From contig CAAGGJ010000016.1 of assembly GCA_900769345.1 (NCBI GenBank), positions 1 through 11,849 on the forward strand: a stretch of DNA of 11,849 nt. Reading direction: 5' to 3'. Position 1 is the stretch's first letter. Each line of letters starts with the position of its first letter. The translations under genes were made by a program, and so were the position numbers. Below the pieces are notes generated by a model. That model had not been told where the DNA came from and searched no databases. It saw only the letters and a list, made by a program, of their open reading frames with translations. Source of the DNA: Bacteroidales bacterium (GTDB lineage Bacteria; Bacteroidota; Bacteroidia; Bacteroidales; Muribaculaceae). Of this stretch, positions 7,108 to 11,849 are shown in pieces.

Positions 7108-8163
7108 CTATCGAATAAGCTTGATTTTCGAGCTTTTGGAATCGTGGTCTTTGATCAACTTTTCGGCGGCGGCTATCGAATTGCCTCGATAGGTATTGGC
7201 ACCAAACGAGTCGATGAGTAAAATGGTGGGTGTGCGCATCAATCCGAAATTTTTGATGCTCGGACTGTTTGGACCACCGGGAGCCCAGTAGTGACTCCAC
7301 TTGTCGATAGAGTCGGAGTTGATGCGCGAGCGCCAGCGCATGGTGTCGGCATCAAGCAAGATGGTCGACACGGCAAGGCGTTTGCCATAGAGCGCTTCGA
7401 GGTGTTTTATCGAGTCGACGCATTGGCGCCGGTTGCGGTCGTCGTCACTCCAAGCCCATATCAGTGCATATCCTTTGTCGGGGCGCGAGAAGGTTTCCCA
7501 CTTGCCGTTGAGTGTGGGGAGGGTAAACTGATAGAATCCGCGGCTGCGGTTGGCTTTGTTGAGTTCGTTGCGAAGGGCGTTGTAGGTGCTTATCATATAC
7601 ACCGGTTTTGCTTCATCGCTGATGATGTTGAGCAGACTGTCGGCTGTCTCGTTGTTGCACAGTGGTGTGTAGTTATATATAAGCAGCAGAGTCGACACCA
7701 CGCTATTGGGGTTGGCTCTGATGTATTCGGCAATTATCGGGTTGAGTTCTCCTGTCGAGGCGTTGTTTTCCACTTCGGTGAGGTGATCGCTCAGAAATTT
7801 GTGCCATTCTCGAGCCGTGTCGCCACCTTTGATGGCGGTAGGATACGGACTGCCGAGCAAGCCTTGAAGCTTAATATTATCGCCGTTTATGGCTGCTGTG
7901 CGTATGGTGGGCATACCGTCGGGCATCACCAGATTCACCACAGTGGTTTGAGGCGCATAACCTTCACACTTTATAACGTCATCGCTAGCTGTTATGCTTT
8001 GGCTTTGCACGCCATAGGAGGTGGCATACACTATGGTCACTTCCTTGTCGCCGAGGCCTTCTATTTTCGCCTCGAGGCTGAAACTATCGTTCTTGCAAGC
8101 GCTGAGCACCATTGTGGCGGCTATGGCAATCATCGCCGGGATATATGTTAACTTGATGTGCAT
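7108..8163 (-). CDS. Lipoprotein with DUF4369-like N-terminus and thioredoxin-like domain lacking CxxC
   Basis: A 351-residue predicted lipoprotein: a hydrophobic signal peptide ends in the lipobox LSAC with acylated Cys23. Residues about 28-110 are beta-rich and resemble the N-terminal domain (DUF4369 type) of Bacteroidetes TlpA/ResA-like proteins. About 115-205 is helical. From 210 onward the pattern is that of a thioredoxin fold: GYALIWAWSDD at 231-241 is the strand that normally carries WCxxC, and TPTILLIDSFG (311-321) is the cis-Pro region. The redox CxxC is absent; only Cys248 remains, seven residues beyond the expected place. It is therefore probably not a classic disulfide reductase, perhaps a binding or scaffold protein at the membrane facing the periplasm. 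It lies 109 bases downstream of the S24 repressor gene. Confidence 0.85.
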   Translation of the reverse strand: MHIKLTYIPAMIAIAATMVLSACKNDSFSLEAKIEGLGDKEVTIVYATSYGVQSQSITASDDVIKCEGYAPQTTVVNLVMPDGMPTIRTAAINGDNIKLQGLLGSPYPTAIKGGDTAREWHKFLSDHLTEVENNASTGELNPIIAEYIRANPNSVVSTLLLIYNYTPLCNNETADSLLNIISDEAKPVYMISTYNALRNELNKANRSRGFYQFTLPTLNGKWETFSRPDKGYALIWAWSDDDRNRRQCVDSIKHLEALYGKRLAVSTILLDADTMRWRSRINSDSIDKWSHYWAPGGPNSPSIKNFGLMRTPTILLIDSFGANTYRGNSIAAAEKLIKDHDSKSSKIKLIR

Positions 8164-8208
8164 ATATTCTTGTTTTTGTTTTCGGTAAAATTGAGCTGTT
8201 TGAAGCGG

Positions 8209-8240
8209 TAAAATTACTCAAATTAGCTGTTTTAAGCAAT
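8209..8240 (-). promoter_or_regulatory. Candidate promoter of the thioredoxin-like lipoprotein gene
   Basis: On the - strand a TAATTTTA box (8216-8209; seven of eight matches to TAnnTTTG scoring fixed and free positions) lies 20 bases after an ATTG (8240-8237), near the Bacteroidetes -33/-7 arrangement. The leader would be about 40 bases. Both elements deviate from consensus. Confidence 0.35.
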
Positions 8241-8253
8241 AGGCTGACGCCTA
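8240..8253 (-). terminator. Weak hairpin after the S24 repressor gene
   Basis: TAGGC-GTCA-GCCTA forms a five-bp stem with a four-base loop, 20 bases after the repressor stop on the - strand, followed by a poor T stretch (TTGCTT). It may be a weak terminator; it overlaps the putative promoter of the next gene. Confidence 0.3.
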
Positions 8254-8272
8254 AAATAACCCGATGATGGCG

Positions 8273-8959
8273 CTACATTCGCGATTCCAGGTGCAATATG
8301 TGCTGCACCAGCATGAGTTCGCGAATGTCGCTGCGCGCTATCTCCATATCGTCGTAGTCGGGGTTGGCGCTGCGAAGAATCACCATTTGGGGGTCGGGGT
8401 GACGGCGCACAAACTTGAGCAGACGATAGTCGTCGAGCATAACCACATATATCTGCCCCCAAAATATCTGCTGCATATTGCTGAGTTCGCGCAGAGCCAC
8501 ATAGTCGCCGTTGTGTATCACAGGCTCCATACTGTTGCCACTCACGCGCACCACGCGGCAATTGCTGCTTATCACATCGGGCATATTGATAGAACCCACT
8601 ATCTGGTCGTCGGCAAAGAGGCTCGAGCGAGGCACTGCACCTGCGGTAACATCGATATCGTAGACGGGTGTGCCTATGAGGGTGTTCTGATTCTCGTCGC
8701 TGCTGAGTATGGCTGTGGCGGCCGGAATGTTGCTATTCTTGGGGAAGGGTATATCGGTGCCTTGCATCACCCATTGCTTCGACACGCCGAGGTTCACCAC
8801 CAGGCGATTTACAAACGACTCGTTGATGGGCAATTTACCATTTAGATACTTCGAAAGATTGCTGGTGTCTACTCCTATGCGTTCGGCAAAGTCGCGCTGC
8901 TTGAGATTGAGCTCCTTTAGGAGATATTTTATTCGCTCTATTCGTTCGTGGTTTTCCAT
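8273..8959 (-). CDS. LexA/CI-type transcriptional repressor (XRE HTH plus S24 peptidase domain)
   Basis: A 228-residue two-domain regulator. Residues about 6-65 are a Cro/CI-type helix-turn-helix; KQRDFAERIGVDTSNLSKYL (20-39) covers the recognition unit. Residues about 98-220 are a LexA-like S24 peptidase. The self-cleavage bond Ala106-Gly107 (in VTAGAV), nucleophile Ser143 (SGNSMEP) and general base Lys182 (RLLKF) are all present, at spacings close to E. coli LexA (84-85, 119, 156). It should therefore be able to cleave itself when RecA is activated. The HTH is XRE-like rather than the winged helix of true LexA, so this is a phage-repressor-type regulator, common as a single chromosomal gene in Bacteroidales. 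No phage genes surround it. Its targets are unknown; its own gene or the following lipoprotein gene are candidates. Confidence 0.93.
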   Translation of the reverse strand: MENHERIERIKYLLKELNLKQRDFAERIGVDTSNLSKYLNGKLPINESFVNRLVVNLGVSKQWVMQGTDIPFPKNSNIPAATAILSSDENQNTLIGTPVYDIDVTAGAVPRSSLFADDQIVGSINMPDVISSNCRVVRVSGNSMEPVIHNGDYVALRELSNMQQIFWGQIYVVMLDDYRLLKFVRRHPDPQMVILRSANPDYDDMEIARSDIRELMLVQHILHLESRM

Positions 8960-9006
8960 TCTGCGGTGTGTTTAGTGTCTTGATTATTAGTAGTTTTTTT
9001 CGGTGG

Positions 9007-9038
9007 TAAAGTTATCAACAAAATGGTAAAATGCCAAA
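9007..9038 (-). promoter_or_regulatory. Promoter of the S24 repressor gene
   Basis: Read on the - strand, TTTG (9038-9035) is followed after exactly 20 bases by TAACTTTA (9014-9007), a -33/-7 pair close to the Bacteroidetes consensus with one mismatch. Transcription would start about 40 bases before the ATG at 8959. Confidence 0.65.
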
Positions 9039-9187
9039 TTTTTGCTGCAAAAAAAAGGAGACATTCGGCGAAAAAAATCATAATTTCTTCGTTCCGAAGC
9101 CTCCGTTAGAGTTATTTTCCTATGAAATACTTGCTATTTCGCTCATCGCAAGGCAGAGTCTAAGCTTGCGGTAGCGATGGCTGGAAA

Positions 9188-9730
9188 TTAATAGTTTTCC
9201 GGCTTAATTTGGAAGTAAGCCTGTGGGTGAGCGCAAACCGGGCAGATTTCTGGAGCTTGCTTGCCTACGCAGATGTGGCCACAGTTGGTGCATTGCCAGA
9301 TGCAATCGCCTTCGCGAGAGAATACGAGACCACCCTTCACGTTAGCCAAAAGCTTGCGATAGCGTTCTTCGTGTTCCTTTTCTACTGCTGCTACGCCTTC
9401 CATTGCTGCTGCGATTTCATCGAAGCCTTCTTCGCGAGCTTCCTTAGCCATGGTAGCATACATGTCGGTCCATTCGTAGTTTTCGCCTTCGGCTGCGTCG
9501 AGCAGGTTCTCTTCGGTCGATGGCACTGCGCCGCCGTGGAGAAGCTTAAACCACATCTTGGCGTGTTCTTTCTCGTTGTTGGCAGTTTCTTCGAAGATGG
9601 CTGCTATCTGAACATAACCGTCCTTCTTAGCCTTAGATGCATAGTATGAATACTTGTTGCGAGCCTGTGATTCGCCGGCAAATGCTATTTGCAAATTTGC
9701 TTCAGTCTTTGTTCCTTTTAGATCTTTCAT
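9188..9730 (-). CDS. rbr: Rubrerythrin
   Basis: Rubrerythrin is a cytoplasmic non-haem iron peroxidase that reduces hydrogen peroxide in anaerobes, with electrons passing through its rubredoxin domain. The 180-residue protein has the N-terminal ferritin-like four-helix bundle with di-iron ligands Glu20, the E53-x-x-H56 pair and the E117-x-x-H120 pair. Its C-terminal rubredoxin-like domain has Cys147, Cys150, Cys163 and Cys166 as two CxxC knuckles. Length and motif order are typical. It stands alone on the - strand with its own promoter and a 50-base leader, as expected for an oxidative-stress gene. I see no clear operator for a peroxide regulator. Confidence 0.97.
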   Translation of the reverse strand: MKDLKGTKTEANLQIAFAGESQARNKYSYYASKAKKDGYVQIAAIFEETANNEKEHAKMWFKLLHGGAVPSTEENLLDAAEGENYEWTDMYATMAKEAREEGFDEIAAAMEGVAAVEKEHEERYRKLLANVKGGLVFSREGDCIWQCTNCGHICVGKQAPEICPVCAHPQAYFQIKPENY

Positions 9731-9785
9731 TGTGATAAAAAATTTTATTGTTGTTTTATGTTGTGTCTCGTTTCATTAGACATAG

Positions 9786-9793
9786 CAAAGTTA
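9786..9793 (-). promoter_or_regulatory. -7 box of the rubrerythrin gene
   Basis: TAACTTTG on the - strand is an exact TAnnTTTG match about 55 bases before the rubrerythrin ATG. No TTTG is visible at the usual -33 distance, which may mean dependence on an activator or another sigma factor. Confidence 0.6.
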
Positions 9794-9872
9794 TCACAAA
9801 TTATCGAGAAGTAGCACTTAAAAATAGTGAAAATTTTTACCACAATCTACTCATCTCCTGAGCCGCGAATCA

Positions 9873-10289
9873 TTATTTGCTGCCGGGAATTATTTTTAAC
9901 ACGCGGCCATCGTGCTTGCTCAGCTCAATATATGGTGCGCCTCCTTCTACCGGCTTGCCGTCGGCACTGAGAACAGAACCGCAAATTATCCACACCGAAT
10001 CCTTGTATAGATAAGCCTTATATGGGTAATATTTCCCAATCTTATGAGCGCTCCAATGACTGAGAATAGGATATGCCACATTAAACGCCATTTCATAGTC
10101 AGTCAAAACATCTATATCATCCAGATTCATACCACCTTCTTCCGGACACCCATCAGATACCTCCACCACTCGAGTCATCATCGAAACAGACTCATCTTGC
10201 GAATTGGCCTTTGAAATCTGATTACACGAAAACATTACAGCTATCGCAGCAATGAGTACAAGCGAATAGATTAATAATTTCTTAGTCAT
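9873..10289 (-). CDS. Small lipoprotein resembling NTF2-fold immunity proteins
   Basis: A 138-residue protein with a signal peptide ending in VMFSC (acylated Cys22). After a short Asp/Glu-rich linker, residues about 60-138 match, from memory, the pattern of the NTF2 fold immunity protein family (Imm-NTF2-2, PF15631): a helix AFNVAYPILSHW (68-79), PYKAYLYKDSVWIICGSV (89-106), and the ending GGAPYIELSKHDGRVLKI (116-133), where family members typically show GG.P.IEI...DG.VL. Such proteins neutralise toxin domains of polymorphic systems. Its position behind an RHS toxin end and a membrane gene supports that role. The lipid anchor would place it in the periplasm, the compartment where a cell-wall or periplasmic toxin would act. 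The family assignment is moderately sure; pairing with this toxin is inference. Confidence 0.7.
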   Translation of the reverse strand: MTKKLLIYSLVLIAAIAVMFSCNQISKANSQDESVSMMTRVVEVSDGCPEEGGMNLDDIDVLTDYEMAFNVAYPILSHWSAHKIGKYYPYKAYLYKDSVWIICGSVLSADGKPVEGGAPYIELSKHDGRVLKIIPGSK

Positions 10290-10436
10290 AGTTATCTGTT
10301 TTTTATTAGTTTGTTAATAGTTGAAGTTATTGTTTCTCTAAAGCAATATTAGTTGGAATCTTAGTGCTTGTATAACCATACACTTTAAATTACTTACGCA
10401 AATAACGAGAGTTCGATGAAGTCACGTTACTGCACA
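10290..10436. other. AT-rich gap without clear signals
   Basis: This 147-base gap separates the membrane protein gene from the NTF2-like lipoprotein gene. I see no convincing hairpin. The best promoter candidate on the - strand, TAACTTCA (10329-10322), has two mismatches in its TTTG part and no -33 partner. Whether the lipoprotein is cotranscribed with the toxin is therefore open. Confidence 0.4.
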
Positions 10437-11180
10437 TTAATGCCGATTAATAAGCACATAAAAATTAGCGATTATTATGGTTGGTATCAAAAACGTGACA
10501 ACAGTTATCTTATCAATACAGAACCATATAAAAAATAAACCACAATAAAATGCAAATCCCATAGAATATGTCCACAGAATAATAATGACAATTCTATTTA
10601 TCCAATCTCGTTTCGAATCAAATAGCAATGAACAAAATAGCAATACGACCCCGATTGTCAATACAAAAATATCTATGTAATTATTTCCTTGATTTAGTGC
10701 AAAATACACACAAATTATGGAATGTAACACGCACCACAGTTTTATTACGTGTTCCCATCTGATGATACTGCAATTACTGGTTTCTATCAGATTTATCCTC
10801 CTGTTATTATAAAGCTTGATATAATCAACCAACAGAGAAATGGGTGCTAATAGATTTAGAATTACGATTGCATAGATTATGCAATTAAACGTAATTATCA
10901 CCATTTTGGTTTCACCTTCAATAGAGGCAGAGGTAAGAAGATATGCCATGTGAACCAATGAAATGGAATATAAGCATAGAATAATACTCGCAGATATTCT
11001 TGCAACTAATGACTTGGTTACGAAAAAACCTAATGCAAAACAAATTATAATCATTAAATAGCAAACGTCAAATACATCAATTTGTTTTTCAATAGGATTC
11101 ATTATTAATAAGATGATAACAAACTGAATGGAGAACCATGCAAGTGTGATTTTATGTCTCTTTCTAATTTGCATATACAA
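10437..11180 (-). CDS. Polytopic membrane protein of unknown function, candidate immunity or partner protein
   Basis: I do not recognise a family. The 247-residue protein is very hydrophobic, with about eight predicted membrane helices (near 11-29, 38-57, 60-83, 93-119, 143-163, 168-187, 194-221 and 225-244). It has short polar loops, the longest around 120-142 with Arg/Asn/Glu residues, and a basic N-terminus (QIRKRHK). No signature motif or catalytic pattern is visible. It starts five bases after the stop of the RHS toxin end and shares its AT-rich base composition, so it is almost certainly cotranscribed and likely cotransferred with it. That placement is typical of immunity genes, and multi-helix immunity proteins exist for toxins acting at the inner membrane or periplasm. 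A second ATG two codons in (11174) is an equal start candidate. Confidence 0.7.
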   Translation of the reverse strand: MYMQIRKRHKITLAWFSIQFVIILLIMNPIEKQIDVFDVCYLMIIICFALGFFVTKSLVARISASIILCLYSISLVHMAYLLTSASIEGETKMVIITFNCIIYAIVILNLLAPISLLVDYIKLYNNRRINLIETSNCSIIRWEHVIKLWCVLHSIICVYFALNQGNNYIDIFVLTIGVVLLFCSLLFDSKRDWINRIVIIILWTYSMGFAFYCGLFFIWFCIDKITVVTFLIPTIIIANFYVLINRH

Positions 11181-11185
11181 TATAA

Positions 11186-11848
11186 TTAGGGATTGTTTTG
11201 TCGTATTGTTTCGAATGTGTTAGCAGGGGAAAAAGGATGCAAATCGATTGTTTTCTTGATTGTTATTCCTAAAATATTAAATTCTATATCAAGAATTTTT
11301 TTAGTGTTTATACCCCCGGCATTAAGGGCTAGTTGAACAACCTGAGCGCATTGATGACTCAATATGTTATATGGTTTCTTTGCTTCAGATTGAAATGCGC
11401 TTCTTATCTGGTTATCCTGTGCTGAATCTGTTGGAATGGTGTGGGCTTCATCATATCCATAATTATTTATCTCATCATTCCTTACTTCTTCTTTTGAACC
11501 TTCTCGATTATATGTACTATTTATAAACTCTTCGGGGCTATTGAATGTTTTTGATCCTAAATCATGGTATTGCTTTCCTCCAAAAGACCCATTAGTATTT
11601 TCATATATAGGCGTCCCATTATATGAATAATATGCCCACTTTCCTTCTGAATTTTGAATAAGTAATGCCAAATGACCAATAGAACCACGTAAATGCAATA
11701 CAGAAATAGTATCACCTCTCTCATCCTCATATCTCACCGGATTACCGGCGCACCAGAGGTAGGGGCTGAGGCTGTAGTACTTTTCCGCTTTTGGGTCTAA
11801 TGTGGAGGTTCTTCCGAGCAGGGAGTCATACCAGCGGGCTTCGGAGTC
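11186..11848 (-). CDS. RHS-repeat protein, C-terminal end with variable toxin-like domain (5' truncated by window)
   Basis: The last 220 residues of a larger protein; the reading frame is open to the window edge. Residues 5-38 (ARWYDSLLGRTSTLDPKAEKYYSLSPYLWCAGNPV) are the conserved RHS-associated core that ends the RHS shell, where N-P-V-x-x-x-D usually marks the toxin boundary. From about residue 45 a non-conserved, AT-rich domain begins. It carries GHLALLI (58-64; His59) in front of YYSYNG, and further on HQCAQVVQLALNAGG (165-179; Cys167). The order His then Cys, with the Cys starting a helix, recalls circularly permuted papain/NlpC-P60-like hydrolases, and similar ends occur on Bacteroidetes RHS proteins. 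Such toxins are delivered by type VI or other secretion systems to rival cells. Enzyme activity and target are inference. An apparent GTG start at 11737 is merely the Val of NPV. Confidence 0.85.
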   Translation of the reverse strand, partial: DSEARWYDSLLGRTSTLDPKAEKYYSLSPYLWCAGNPVRYEDERGDTISVLHLRGSIGHLALLIQNSEGKWAYYSYNGTPIYENTNGSFGGKQYHDLGSKTFNSPEEFINSTYNREGSKEEVRNDEINNYGYDEAHTIPTDSAQDNQIRSAFQSEAKKPYNILSHQCAQVVQLALNAGGINTKKILDIEFNILGITIKKTIDLHPFSPANTFETIRQNNP

Positions 11849-11849
11849 G

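Noticed and set aside
7291..8151. A 286-codon open frame on the + strand opposite the lipoprotein gene
   Set aside because: The - strand frame has a signal peptide, lipobox and thioredoxin-like pattern; the + strand translation has none and lacks a promoter.
9087..9099. CTTCG/CGAAG hairpin as rubrerythrin terminator on the - strand
   Set aside because: The stem is five bp with a three-base loop, 90 bases after the stop, and the T run lies 11 bases beyond it.
9130..9185. CATCGC...GCAAG pairing with CTTGCGATG just after the rubrerythrin gene
   Set aside because: The helix needs a six-base bulge and has no T tract, so it is unlikely as a terminator; possibly chance.
11186..11737. The toxin domain as a free-standing 183-residue gene starting at GTG 11737
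   Set aside because: The frame continues upstream into a classic RHS core without a stop, and the GTG is the Val of the conserved NPV.
1..11849. tRNA genes or CRISPR arrays
   Set aside because: No cloverleaf-like segment with T-loop GTTCRANYC context and no regularly spaced repeats were seen by eye; the hairpin at the start is explained by intron domain V.

Overview
The window looks like chromosomal DNA of a Bacteroidales bacterium, plausibly a gut Muribaculaceae/Bacteroides relative. The evidence is Bacteroidetes-type promoter boxes (TAnnTTTG, usually as TAACTTTG), no recognisable Shine-Dalgarno sites before the genes, SPII-type lipoproteins, and the gene order ybeY-mnmG-apt-uvrC-dtd-mazG-like-deoC. 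The family is an inference from these features; no marker gene for exact placement is present.

Layout: positions 1-117 are the 3' end (domains V and VI) of a group II intron whose body lies upstream of the window. A housekeeping gene cluster on the + strand fills 284-6806: rRNA maturation (ybeY), tRNA wobble modification (mnmG), adenine salvage (apt), excision repair (uvrC), D-aminoacyl-tRNA proofreading (dtd), a MazG-like nucleotide pyrophosphohydrolase, and deoxyribose-phosphate aldolase (deoC). A 16-bp near-perfect match to the ParB-binding site parS sits between mnmG and apt. Several terminator-like hairpins and a short degenerate GAG/CCGAG repeat tract close this block (about 6811-7045).

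From 7108 to the end everything reads on the - strand. There is a lipoprotein with a thioredoxin-like fold that lacks the CxxC site, a LexA/CI-type HTH-S24 repressor with an intact cleavage site and Ser/Lys dyad, and a rubrerythrin with its own promoter. Last, and in transcription order, come the C-terminal end of an RHS-repeat protein carrying a variable toxin-like domain, an eight-helix membrane protein starting 5 nt after it, and a small lipoprotein resembling NTF2-fold immunity proteins.

The most interesting part is 9873-11849, which has the layout of a contact-dependent polymorphic toxin locus. A conserved RHS core ends abruptly in an AT-rich variable domain with a papain/NlpC-like His...Cys pattern, followed by two candidate immunity or partner genes. 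The toxin protein is cut off by the window end, so only its last 220 residues are seen. No tRNA, rRNA gene or CRISPR array was found.
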